Source: Pseudomonadota bacterium (GTDB lineage: Bacteria; Pseudomonadota; Gammaproteobacteria; Acidiferrobacterales; UBA6901). From it: a DNA stretch of 54,232 bases. The position numbers and the translations under genes are program-made. Below, one piece after another: positions 45,041-53,868 of this stretch (position 1 is the stretch's first letter; each line of letters starts with the position of its first letter). Under the pieces are notes generated by a model. It had not been told where the DNA came from and searched no databases. It saw nothing but the letters and a program-made list of their open reading frames with translations. The DNA lies in assembly GCA_021790335.1 (NCBI GenBank), contig JAJYEE010000019.1:1-54232 (forward strand), given 5' to 3'.

Positions 45041-46270
45041 CTAGGACAGCGGCAGGCCACGGGCGAGTCGGGGAAGTCTTCCGGCGAGGCCCATGGTTCG
45101 ATACACCAATCCGCGCTTGATGCCCGGAATGAGGTCCACTGCGACCAGACCCAGATTGCGTGCAATCACGAGGGGCGCAAAGCTGTTGGAAAACAGCCGC
45201 ACGAGGCCGTCAGTGAAGCGGCTGACCGCGAGGTTGTCGCGCCGTCTCCAGTCTGCGTAGGTGCGCAGCACGCCGACGGACCCCAGGTCCTCACCCCGGC
45301 ACCGGGCACCGGCAAGAACTTCCGCCAGGGCGGCGACATCACGCAATCCCAGATTGAACCCCTGTCCCGCGACCGGATGCAGGGTGTGCGCTGCGTTGCC
45401 GATGAGAACCAAGCGCGGACGCACATGTTCCGCCACACGCGTCAGGGCGAGCACGTAGGATCGACGCACGCCAGACTTGATGAACCGGCCAAGACGCCTG
45501 CCAAAGCCGTCTTGCAGCCGGTCGAGAAAGGCCGCGTCCGGCAGCGCCAGCACTGCTTCCGCCCGCTCTGGAGGCAGACTCCAGACAACGCTGCAGCGAT
45601 TCTCCGACATGGGCAAAAGCGCAAGCGGGCCGTCCGCCGTAAACCGCTCATATGCGGTCCCCTGGTGCGGACGTTCAGCCGTTACGTTGGTCACCACTGC
45701 GGTCTGACGATAGTCGACCCGCTGCACCGCAATCCCCGACTCGGTACGCACTGCCGAGTCGCCTCCATCGGCAGCCACGACCAGCCAGGCGGTCAGTTTA
45801 CGCACGGATCCCGCATGGTCGATCTCCACCGAGGCGCAGTCACCCGCAAAATCTGCCGTTTTCAGGGTGGCGGGCTGCAACAAATCGACCTCAGAAGTCG
45901 CCCGCAGCCGCGCGTTCAGTGCGCCGCCCAGAACACGGTTTTCCACCACGTACCCGAGGGCTTCGACACCGGCTACGCGGGCATCCAGGTGCGTGAATCC
46001 AAAATGGCCGCGATCCGAAACATGGATGCGTCTGATGGCTGTCACGCCAGACGCCGCCTGCAAACTTTCCCAGACGCCCAGCGCGGAGAATATGCACTGC
46101 GATCCATAGGCCAGCGCGACGGTTCGATCATCATAACTCGGCTGTCGCGTATCGCCATAGGGCACCGACTCGACCACACCCACGCGCAGGCCACTACCCC
46201 CGAGGGCTATGCCCAGACTGGCGCCAACCATGCCGCCACCAATGATCAGGATGTCGTAATCCGGTTTCAT
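45041..46270 (-). CDS. ubiH: 2-octaprenyl-6-methoxyphenol hydroxylase UbiH
   Basis: FAD monooxygenase of 409 residues hydroxylating C1 of the ubiquinone ring intermediate. GGGMVGASLG binds the ADP part of FAD near residue 12; DRTVALAYGS, AADGGDSAVR and GNAAHTLHPVAGQGFNLGL are family signatures, with Asn where many members have Asp in the last. It lies between pepP and ubiI on the same strand with short gaps, the classic gammaproteobacterial order, and its dependence on O2 fits an aerobic respiratory chain. Confidence 0.9.
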   Translation of the reverse strand: MKPDYDILIIGGGMVGASLGIALGGSGLRVGVVESVPYGDTRQPSYDDRTVALAYGSQCIFSALGVWESLQAASGVTAIRRIHVSDRGHFGFTHLDARVAGVEALGYVVENRVLGGALNARLRATSEVDLLQPATLKTADFAGDCASVEIDHAGSVRKLTAWLVVAADGGDSAVRTESGIAVQRVDYRQTAVVTNVTAERPHQGTAYERFTADGPLALLPMSENRCSVVWSLPPERAEAVLALPDAAFLDRLQDGFGRRLGRFIKSGVRRSYVLALTRVAEHVRPRLVLIGNAAHTLHPVAGQGFNLGLRDVAALAEVLAGARCRGEDLGSVGVLRTYADWRRRDNLAVSRFTDGLVRLFSNSFAPLVIARNLGLVAVDLIPGIKRGLVYRTMGLAGRLPRLARGLPLS

Positions 46271-46345
46271 AGGCAGTCCCGCTGTCCAAGCCGGCCTCGA
46301 TGGCGCCAGCGAACAGGCGTCTGGCTACTCCGCGCACATCCGGTG

Positions 46346-47653
46346 TCACCGGCCACGCATCAAAGTCTCGATCTCGGAAATCGTCTTCGGTGCTTCGTGA
46401 CTGAGCACCTCGTTGCCATCGCGCGTTACCAGCACGTCATCCTCTATCCGCACACCGATATTCCAGAACTCGCATGGTATGTCCTTGTTTCCCGCAGCGA
46501 TGTACAGGCCTGGCTCAACGGTCAGAACCATGCCCGGCTCCAGAAGCCGCCAAGAATCGCTCACCTTGTAATCGCCGACATCGTGCACGTCCATTCCCAG
46601 CCAGTGGCCGGTGCGGTGCATATAGAAACGCTTGTAGTCGCCGTTCTCCACGAGTCCATCGACATCCCCCTTCAGCAAGCCGAGATCCCGCAACCCCTGT
46701 GCAAGGATGCGAACGGCGGTATCGTGCGGCTCGTTCCAATGGTTTCCTGCGCGAACCTTCGCGATGGCCGCAAGCTGTGCCTCCAGCACGACTTCATATA
46801 CGGCCTTCTGGGTATCGCCGAATTTGCCATTGACCGGGAAGGTGCGCGTTATATCGGCGGCATAGCCGTCGACCTCAGCCCCGGCGTCGATCAGAAGCAG
46901 GTCACCGTCCTTGAGTTCCTCGCTGTTTTCAGTGTAATGCAGGATACAGCTGTTGGCTCCGCCTCCAACTATCGGAGGGTAGGCAGGTGATCGGCTGCCG
47001 CCTTTAGCGAATTCGTAAAGCAGTTCGGCTTCAATCTCATACTCCATCGCGGCGGGCCGGCAGGCGATCATGGCCTGCCGGTGGGCGCGTGCCGAAATTT
47101 TGGCCGCCTTGCGCATCAGGCGCAATTCTTCGGGCCGCTTGATCAGGCGCATCTCGTGAAGGATGTGATCAAGGTCGACAAATTCCCCAGGTGCGTGCAC
47201 CCCGTTGCGCGCCTTGGCACGGACTTCGTTGACCCAGCTCATGAGCCGATGATCGAATTCGGGATTGCGTCCCATGCTGCAGAAGACCTTTTCACGGTTT
47301 TCAAGCAGCCCCGGAAGAATGTCGTCGATGTCGTCGATGGGAAACGCGTCATCGGCGCCGTACTGCTCCTGCGCGCCATCGACGCCGGTGCGTCTGCCCT
47401 CCCAAGTTTCCTTTTCCGGATTTTTGTCGCGGCAGAACAAAATGAACTCGCCGTGAGGACGCCCCGGCACGAGTACTGCGACCGCCTCCGGCTCGGGGAA
47501 ATGGGTAAGGTAGTAGAAGTCACTGTCGGGACGAAAAGGAAAATCCACATCGCGATTACGGGTACGCACAGGCGCCGTTGGCAGTATGGCAACGCCCCCA
47601 CGCATGTGGTCCATCAGTTCGCGCCGACGTTTGCTGAAAACGGTCATATCCAT
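46346..47653 (-). CDS. pepP: Xaa-Pro aminopeptidase PepP
   Basis: Metallopeptidase of 435 residues removing N-terminal residues that precede proline. The pita-bread fold is shown by the metal ligands in LLIDAGAEVDGYAADITRTFP (both Asp), the His of HRTGHWLGMDVHDVG, and the two Glu of TVEPGLY and VRIEDDVLV. The open frame reaches 47809, but MDMTVFSKRRREL at 47653, after GGGGCG, is the family N-terminus. It is the first gene of the pepP-ubiH-ubiI cluster. Confidence 0.93.
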   Translation of the reverse strand: MDMTVFSKRRRELMDHMRGGVAILPTAPVRTRNRDVDFPFRPDSDFYYLTHFPEPEAVAVLVPGRPHGEFILFCRDKNPEKETWEGRRTGVDGAQEQYGADDAFPIDDIDDILPGLLENREKVFCSMGRNPEFDHRLMSWVNEVRAKARNGVHAPGEFVDLDHILHEMRLIKRPEELRLMRKAAKISARAHRQAMIACRPAAMEYEIEAELLYEFAKGGSRSPAYPPIVGGGANSCILHYTENSEELKDGDLLLIDAGAEVDGYAADITRTFPVNGKFGDTQKAVYEVVLEAQLAAIAKVRAGNHWNEPHDTAVRILAQGLRDLGLLKGDVDGLVENGDYKRFYMHRTGHWLGMDVHDVGDYKVSDSWRLLEPGMVLTVEPGLYIAAGNKDIPCEFWNIGVRIEDDVLVTRDGNEVLSHEAPKTISEIETLMRGR

Positions 47654-47900
47654 CGCCCCATTATGCCCTATGGGGCGGGTGGTTTGAAAACTGACCGCAA
47701 TATCCGACTGGTGGCTGCGGTGCACGTCTGGACACACATTTTCGTCCGTTCGTCGGCACCGGATGCGGCATGCTGGGCAGGTCGTGCGCTCTGTTATATA
47801 TTGATTCACTCCGACATGGTTGCTTGGTCAGCCTGTCCGACCCTTAAATCCGACCCTTAAACTAGTGAGCTAGGCAGAAAAACCCATATGGAGTCTCCCC

Positions 47901-48317
47901 ATGAATGAATTCAATCTCGCGACAAGATCCGTCAGCCGTTTCCTGATCCTCTGCCTGGTATTCATGGGAGTCCATGTGGCGGCAGCGCGCGCGCAGATCA
48001 TCGGCACCGAGACCATGATTAACAGCCGGGCGGCGACTTCCGAAAACCGGGCACGCGTACAGGCTTTTCTCGAGCGCAAAGAAGTGCGCAGGCAGATGCT
48101 GGCAATGGGCGTCAATCCGAAAAATGTGAGTGCGCGCGTCAACAGTCTGACTAACGCCCAGGTTGCGGACCTCGCGGGCCGGATCGGCAAGCTGCCGGCT
48201 GGCGGCGACTTTGGGGGGGTGCTATTCGTTGCCCTGGTCGTATTTCTGGTTCTTCTGTACACCGACATCATGGGTTACACCGATGTCTTTCCGTTCGTGA
48301 AGAAGCACGCGCGCTAG
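47901..48317 (+). CDS. PA2779-like membrane protein
   Basis: Protein of 138 residues resembling the PA2779 family of unknown function. An N-terminal signal segment (FLILCLVFMGVHVAAARAQ) is followed by a helical region with RARVQAFLERKEVRRQMLAMG and a C-terminal membrane helix (VLFVALVVFLVLLYTDIMGY). GGAG lies seven bases before the ATG. It is followed by a PA2778-like lipoprotein peptidase, the same pairing as in pseudomonads, so the two probably act together in the envelope. Confidence 0.8.
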   Translation: MNEFNLATRSVSRFLILCLVFMGVHVAAARAQIIGTETMINSRAATSENRARVQAFLERKEVRRQMLAMGVNPKNVSARVNSLTNAQVADLAGRIGKLPAGGDFGGVLFVALVVFLVLLYTDIMGYTDVFPFVKKHAR

Positions 48318-48431
48318 CTGGGCACCAGGGGCGCAGACGGCTGCGGGTCAGGCCGTCAGCCAAACGCATTGGATATGGCCAGCCAGGACGGACGTTTGCG
48401 GTACGGGACGATGCTCGTTTGGGTGCGCGAT

Positions 48432-49460
48432 ATGGCTGTGCTCCGGACGGGCTCCCTCCGGCATCGGGCTGCGGCCGGTCTTGCGCTCATCGCGCTTCTG
48501 TCCGGGTGCGCCACTACGCCCCAGACGGATCGCGCGCGCGCCAGCACGCAGTTCGGCCATGAAATCAGCCATGTCAGCGGTGTTCCATTTTTTCCGCAGA
48601 AGGCATACCAGTGCGGCCCGGCGTCCCTTGCGATGGCACTCAACTGGGCAGGAGTCCGGGTCACACCGGATCAGCTGACCACTGAAGTCTATCTGCCGAA
48701 GCGCAAGGGCAGTCTGCAAATCGAGATGGTGGCTGCGGCGCGGCGCAACGGACGCATTGCCTATGTCATCCAGCCTGGCCTGCCGTCGCTTCTGAGCGAG
48801 CTCGGCGCCGGCAACCCGGTGGTCATCCTGGAGAACCTGGGACTGAGCTGGTACCCGGTATGGCATTATGCCGTCGCGGTTGACGTGGACGTGGCAGCCG
48901 ATGAGATTGTTCTGCGTTCCGGCGAGATTGCCCGCCAGAAGATGCCACTCGGCCTTTTCGAACGCACCTGGGCGCGCAGCGGGGACTGGGGCCTGCTGGT
49001 TCTGCCACCAGACCGCCTACCGGCCACTGTTCAAAAGGAACCCTATCTCAGGGCGGTGGCCGCCTTGGAGCGGCTGAGACACTTCCGCGAGGCACGCATC
49101 GCCTATGCCACCGCGCTGCGGCGCTGGCCAGACAGTCTGGTCGCCGAGATCGGAATGGGCAATGCATGCTACGCACTGAAGGATTTCCCCGGCGCCGAAA
49201 ATGCCTACCGGAATGCGGCGCGTCTGCATCCTGGTTCGGGCATTGCGTACAACAATCTTGCGCAGGTACTGGCCGACGAAGGCCATCTTTCCGAGGCGGC
49301 GGAAGCGGCACACCACGCCATCACCCTGGGAGGACCGCTGGTGGCCACCTACAGGAAAACTCTGGCCGAAATCGAAATCCGTCAGGGCGTGGACAGGCAG
49401 AGCAAACGCTCGCTTCCGCACACCGAACGCACTGCGACACCCGCACGGCTCAGGCACTGA
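48432..49460 (+). CDS. PA2778-like lipoprotein cysteine peptidase with TPR
   Basis: Lipoprotein of 342 residues from this start. The lipobox is LLSG-C with lipidated Cys26. A C39-like papain-fold domain follows, with the catalytic Cys in QCGPASLAMALNW and the His in WYPVWHYAVAVD. The C-terminal half has TPR-type repeats (PDSLVAEIGMGNACYALKDF, PGSGIAYNNLAQVLADEG). Related PA2778 proteins are processed beside a PA2779 partner. Starts at 48408 and TTG 48369 are also open; 48432 gives the cleanest signal peptide. The substrate is unknown. Confidence 0.82.
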   Translation: MAVLRTGSLRHRAAAGLALIALLSGCATTPQTDRARASTQFGHEISHVSGVPFFPQKAYQCGPASLAMALNWAGVRVTPDQLTTEVYLPKRKGSLQIEMVAAARRNGRIAYVIQPGLPSLLSELGAGNPVVILENLGLSWYPVWHYAVAVDVDVAADEIVLRSGEIARQKMPLGLFERTWARSGDWGLLVLPPDRLPATVQKEPYLRAVAALERLRHFREARIAYATALRRWPDSLVAEIGMGNACYALKDFPGAENAYRNAARLHPGSGIAYNNLAQVLADEGHLSEAAEAAHHAITLGGPLVATYRKTLAEIEIRQGVDRQSKRSLPHTERTATPARLRH

Positions 49461-49582
49461 CGGCCGTTGACCGAACGACACGCGCTCCATCCAGCGCTGC
49501 CGCCCTACAGCTCCATTGAAGGGGCTACGGGTCGAGGCAGCCGATTTGCGCGGTATGGGTCAGCCGAGGGATCGGCGGGCTT

Positions 49583-49900
49583 TCAGAACTGCTCGATGCG
49601 AGCTTCATAGGGAAAGATCAGCAACCGGTACAGCCTTTCTCCGATCTGGATATGGCCGTACTGCGGGGTCCCGATGGTTACCGTATTTCCGCCCGCAGGC
49701 GACAGTCCGGCACCGCCAAAACGTCTCTCAAAAATGAGCGCGCGCAGCAACTCCTCCAGCGTCCCGTGGTCGATGTCACCGGTGTTGTCGACCAGTCGAC
49801 AGGCATGGCCATTGTCCATTTTGCCGTCGACTATTACGGCATTGGCATTGATAGGATTCTGTACGTCGAATCGGCGCACTGTATCGGTAAGATTCGGCAT
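49583..49900 (-). CDS. hypothetical protein
   Basis: Unrecognised frame of 105 residues from ATG 49900 (TTG 49918 also open). Third-position base use is moderately G+C-biased like its neighbours, and the sequence has alternating hydrophobic residues with NAVIVDGKMDNGH and GDIDHGTLEELLRAL. The opposite strand is also open over much of the stretch, so strand choice is uncertain. It lies between the PA2778-like gene and a maturase remnant, a region with signs of decay. Confidence 0.4.
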   Translation of the reverse strand: MPNLTDTVRRFDVQNPINANAVIVDGKMDNGHACRLVDNTGDIDHGTLEELLRALIFERRFGGAGLSPAGGNTVTIGTPQYGHIQIGERLYRLLIFPYEARIEQF

Positions 49901-50069
49901 GTTCAGCCTGGTGACCAAATAACCTGCGTTACGGGGCTGCTGCTTAGCCTATCACCTTGGACTCCCAGGCAATAGACTGGATGACGCAGCATTGCCCAAC
50001 ATGTTTTGAATCTTGGCCGGGGGGCATCATTCCAGCGAGACTTGGGTCTGATCGGGCGGCTGGGATCTG

Positions 50070-50327
50070 TCATACCTTGTACTTCCGTATCACCCGCCAC
50101 ACGAGGTACTGATCGATCTTGTCGAAGACCGCACAGTGTGCAGATCGGTAGAGGCCACCGTAGTTATTTACCCAGTCGTGAAGTGTCGCGCCAATTTCTT
50201 CGGACATACCTGTCAACGCCATCGTATGCCAGTAATGCAACCGCCAACTGTGCAAAGTCTGCGCCAATTGCGGGGCCACATGTCGACCAAACGACGTTCG
50301 AGGCATTCCTGATTCAAGGCAAATCAA
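50070..50327 (-). pseudogene. group II intron maturase C-terminal remnant
   Basis: Frame of 85 codons whose last 40 (LHDWVNNYGGLYRS, then IDQYLVWRVIRKYK) match the C-terminal tail of group II intron reverse transcriptase/maturases, which usually reads like GWINYYGRFYRS and RKYKR. The reverse transcriptase, the maturase X domain and the intron RNA are missing; no domain V motif is recognisable downstream on the minus strand. The 5' part of the frame does not resemble the family and overlaps the end of tamB by 14 bp. Confidence 0.65.
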
Positions 50328-53300
50328 TCCGATAATACAAGTTTACGCCGCTGCCGACGGTACCGCCCTCCGTCTGCAGCTCAATCGAGCGGCTGAGACG
50401 GTAACGCAAGCGCGCTACGGTACCGGCACCAAAAATGGATTGGCCGATGCTGACATACAGATCGGGCGTCAGATAACGTCCCAGCGTAATCATGGTGCCG
50501 GTGAGCCCTGGGGTACCGGTGGATTCGACACCGATGTTGGCGAGGCCTGCCCCACCCAGAAGTCGTTGCCGGAACAAGGTCGCCTGGGTAGCGGAGAAGA
50601 TCTGGCTGGCCGCCGCGGCGAGAAGAGTGTTCTGGCTCTGCAGTCCGCTGGCTGGATAGCCGAAAAGCAGATAGGAAAGAACGTCCGTGTCGGACATGGC
50701 AGGCACCGAGTAGAGTTGCACCTGGGGAGACTGAAGGGTCCCGGTCACCTGCACCCCCGCCTGGACACTCTCCTGACTCATCGCAAGACCCGTGGGCGCG
50801 ATGTGGCGCAGGGCCAGGACGTCTAACGCCGCCAGATTCGGTGGCCCATGAAAACGGATTACACCACGGCTAAATTTCAGGTTTTTCCCGTAGATCTGAT
50901 AGCTGCCGTTGACCATATGCAGCGTCCCTTCCAGCTGGGGCGGCTGCCCATCCTTGACTCCGACCCGGAGCTCTCCCTGCAGACCGGACTGCAGACCACC
51001 CATGATGACCTTGGCATCATCGCCGAGGGCCACACGCAAGCTGACGTTGAGGGCCGGCCCCCGCCCGGACTCTGCCGGAGCTTTCGCGAACACCACGTCC
51101 CTGCTCGGGCGCACACCGCCGATCTGACTGCCCAGGATGCGCAACTGGTCGGCGGCCACGTCTCCCGTGATGCTGATACGCCGTCGATCACCCTCTATGA
51201 GGATGTTCGGTGCTACCGCAGCGGTGACTTCCGGAAGGTTGAGGACGGAGAAATCCTTGCCAGTCACCTGCATCCGGTAATGGGACGGGGCAAACCCGGA
51301 CAGTGTGACCGCCCCCTGTCCACCGATGCTCCCCGCCCCCGAGTTCGCATGAAATTGGCTGATGGTCACGTGGTTACCCTGCGCGCGAAACTGCGCACTG
51401 ATCCCGGTCACTGAAATGCCGGCCTGGGGGACATAAACGGCGGCGTCCTTCAAATCTGCGCTGCCGCTCCACGCTGGATGCTCCCAGGTTCCAGCAAGCT
51501 GCAGATTGGCACCGAGTTGCCAGCCGAGGCCCGCGGTCACGCCGTGCAACTGGGTGGCTGCCGGCATGTAGTGCCCGATGTTCAAAAGAAACTTTCCCTG
51601 CACCGGACCGGTCGGTGGCCATTGGAAGGGGACACCGAGGGTGATAGGCAGAGTTACCGTCGCCCGCGCGGCACCAAAACCCTTTGCCAGACTCAGTCGG
51701 CTTACGACACCGAACGCCTTGGGCGCCGCATTCAAACGCATAGTCCAGGATGATATGGGAACCTGGATTGTTGCTCGGTCCGGCTGCCGCCAGGTGAACA
51801 TGGCGCCCCACAGGCTGGCATCTCCATCCGCCGTGCACAACGCCGTGCAGCGGGCGGCGAGATCGAGATCGGCCCGCCCCCTCAACTGTACCGCTCCCGA
51901 AGCGTCAACCAGGTCCAGTGGCAACGCACTGACCCGCAATGATCCTTGCCCTTTCTGGTCGGAAAAGTTCCAGTGGCCTTCCATACGGAGGCTGGCCCCT
52001 TGCCCGTCGGCAAGACTCACAGTCGAGACTGTAATACGTCCGCGGTGCCAGCCGATCCGGGCAGGCGCGGTCAGACCCCAGCGGCCGACGTGCTGACCCG
52101 TGATCCCCAGATGCTGCAGGGCGACGTTCCAGGCGCCCGCATCGCGCGATACCTTGGCGGCGAGGCGTGCCGTATCGTCCCGCCAGCGGACCTCGATACG
52201 ACTGTCAAAGGCGGCCAGCGCCCCCTGGGCCCGGACATCCAGGGAGATTTTTTCACTGGCAATCCGCACTCCCCGGGCCTTCAGATTCAACCTGGCCCGG
52301 CCGTCCGCCTCCGATGCGGCGGCAAGGTGCAAGGACGCCGCCCGATACGCATCGAAACCGAGGCCACGCCCCGCGCCCTCAATCTGCCCCAGCCAATGCC
52401 CGCTGGCGTAGGCCACCCAGCCCGAGACGCGGCTTTCCCCCTGCAGCTTTGGAAAAATATCGGCCCATCGAGAGACCCGAGCGGTAAAGGCGACGCGCCG
52501 CCCCAATGCTCCAGCGGCACTCAAGCTCAGGCCAGGACCTCTTAGGTCCAGGGCATCCACCCGGAATACCCGCGGCGCGAAGCTAAGCTGGACATGACCC
52601 TGCAGGTTCTGCCGATAAATACGGCTGGGTCCAAGGTCCAGAGTCAAATGTCCGCCCAATCCACCGACCTCTTTTGCCAACAGCAGCCCCAGGGTGCCAT
52701 TCAGGTCACCGCGCATATTCGGCAACAGGACCTGCGGACTCACGCCAGTGAGGGCAAGACTTGCAGCGATGCGCAGCCTGGGGCGCCAGGCCAGTTCCAG
52801 CCATCCTCCTGTCGAACGCCCCCCCAGCAGAGTGCCGGAAAGAGCAGTCAGCCGGACCCCTGCTTTGTTCCCTGCAAGAAGCCCGGCAAGCCGCCAATGG
52901 GCCTTAGACGCTCGAAACTCCAGACTCCCTCGGTAGGCCTGAGGGCTTCCTTCCAGTTGCAGATCCACCGCATAGGGTCCGGCAGGAACGGGCTTGGGCC
53001 AGTTTGGTAGGCAAAACTCTTTCACGTGCAGGCCCAGACGGTAAGGTCGCGAAGCGGGGCCGACAGAAAGGACGGCATCTACCAGGGCTGGCTGGCCCAA
53101 TCGGGGCATCGCCACGCGCGCATTGCGCAGCCGGAGCGCATGCCGCTCCAGCAGAAGATCTGCCGTGACGGTCATGGGCATGCTGCCTTCCACGCGGAAG
53201 GCTACCGGCCCGCCCATGATGACGCCCGCCCGGCCGTGCTTCCAGTCGATGCTCCAGGCGGTCCGCGTACCGCGCATAGTCCAGGTACCGGAGCTTTGCA

Positions 53301-53868
53301 GACTGCGCGCGGTCCATCCCAGATCCAGGGATCCTTCCATCTCTCCCTCAGACAAGGCCAAACGAAAATGTCCTGAGCGCAGGTATCCGCCGCTCCATGC
53401 CAGATCGCCCGAGAAGTGCCGCAATTCGAGCTGCTTCTGTTGCCCCTTCCACCATGTCAACTGCGCGAGATCCAGGTGTCCGATCCGCACACGCAAGATA
53501 CGGGACCACAGAGGTAAGGGAGGCAGGGAAAGATCTGGTACCGACGTCGGTTTCGGTGACGATACCAGATGGATGTCCACACCGCTCATTCGCAGCGTTT
53601 TCACCAGCACCTGCCCGCGTAACAAGGCTGCTGGTGACCAGTCAAGATCAAGGTGATCGATCGCCAGCCACTTCGACCCCGCGCGCCACCGCAGTCCCCG
53701 CAGAGCCAAGGGGCCCGCCAGGCTGCCCCGCAAAGTTGTGACCTTCAGCCCGGGGACGCGCTCCACAGTCCAAAGTGCCCCTGCAGGAGTGAAAAACAAC
53801 CAGTATCCGGCCCAGCCCGCCACCGACAAAGACAGGCCGAGCACGGCAATGGCTAGGAGCCGCCTCAC
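50314..53868 (-). CDS. tamB: TamB, translocation and assembly module inner-membrane protein
   Basis: Large AsmA/DUF490-family protein of 1184 residues that bridges the periplasm from an N-terminal anchor (LLAIAVLGLSLSVAGWAGYWLFF) and works with TamA in outer-membrane protein insertion and lipid transport. The body is a long series of beta strands (groove-like repeats), and the C-terminal DUF490 region ends in YRLSRSIELQTEGGTVGSG, then NLYYRIDLP, typical of the family. The start is GTG, overlapping the tamA stop (53865-53868). Confidence 0.93.
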   Translation of the reverse strand: MRRLLAIAVLGLSLSVAGWAGYWLFFTPAGALWTVERVPGLKVTTLRGSLAGPLALRGLRWRAGSKWLAIDHLDLDWSPAALLRGQVLVKTLRMSGVDIHLVSSPKPTSVPDLSLPPLPLWSRILRVRIGHLDLAQLTWWKGQQKQLELRHFSGDLAWSGGYLRSGHFRLALSEGEMEGSLDLGWTARSLQSSGTWTMRGTRTAWSIDWKHGRAGVIMGGPVAFRVEGSMPMTVTADLLLERHALRLRNARVAMPRLGQPALVDAVLSVGPASRPYRLGLHVKEFCLPNWPKPVPAGPYAVDLQLEGSPQAYRGSLEFRASKAHWRLAGLLAGNKAGVRLTALSGTLLGGRSTGGWLELAWRPRLRIAASLALTGVSPQVLLPNMRGDLNGTLGLLLAKEVGGLGGHLTLDLGPSRIYRQNLQGHVQLSFAPRVFRVDALDLRGPGLSLSAAGALGRRVAFTARVSRWADIFPKLQGESRVSGWVAYASGHWLGQIEGAGRGLGFDAYRAASLHLAAASEADGRARLNLKARGVRIASEKISLDVRAQGALAAFDSRIEVRWRDDTARLAAKVSRDAGAWNVALQHLGITGQHVGRWGLTAPARIGWHRGRITVSTVSLADGQGASLRMEGHWNFSDQKGQGSLRVSALPLDLVDASGAVQLRGRADLDLAARCTALCTADGDASLWGAMFTWRQPDRATIQVPISSWTMRLNAAPKAFGVVSRLSLAKGFGAARATVTLPITLGVPFQWPPTGPVQGKFLLNIGHYMPAATQLHGVTAGLGWQLGANLQLAGTWEHPAWSGSADLKDAAVYVPQAGISVTGISAQFRAQGNHVTISQFHANSGAGSIGGQGAVTLSGFAPSHYRMQVTGKDFSVLNLPEVTAAVAPNILIEGDRRRISITGDVAADQLRILGSQIGGVRPSRDVVFAKAPAESGRGPALNVSLRVALGDDAKVIMGGLQSGLQGELRVGVKDGQPPQLEGTLHMVNGSYQIYGKNLKFSRGVIRFHGPPNLAALDVLALRHIAPTGLAMSQESVQAGVQVTGTLQSPQVQLYSVPAMSDTDVLSYLLFGYPASGLQSQNTLLAAAASQIFSATQATLFRQRLLGGAGLANIGVESTGTPGLTGTMITLGRYLTPDLYVSIGQSIFGAGTVARLRYRLSRSIELQTEGGTVGSGVNLYYRIDLP

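Noticed and set aside
44336-46990. 884-codon open frame on the plus strand
   Set aside because: It lies antisense to ubiI, ubiH and pepP, which are clear families; the frame is the G+C-driven mirror of their codons and has no ribosome-binding site.
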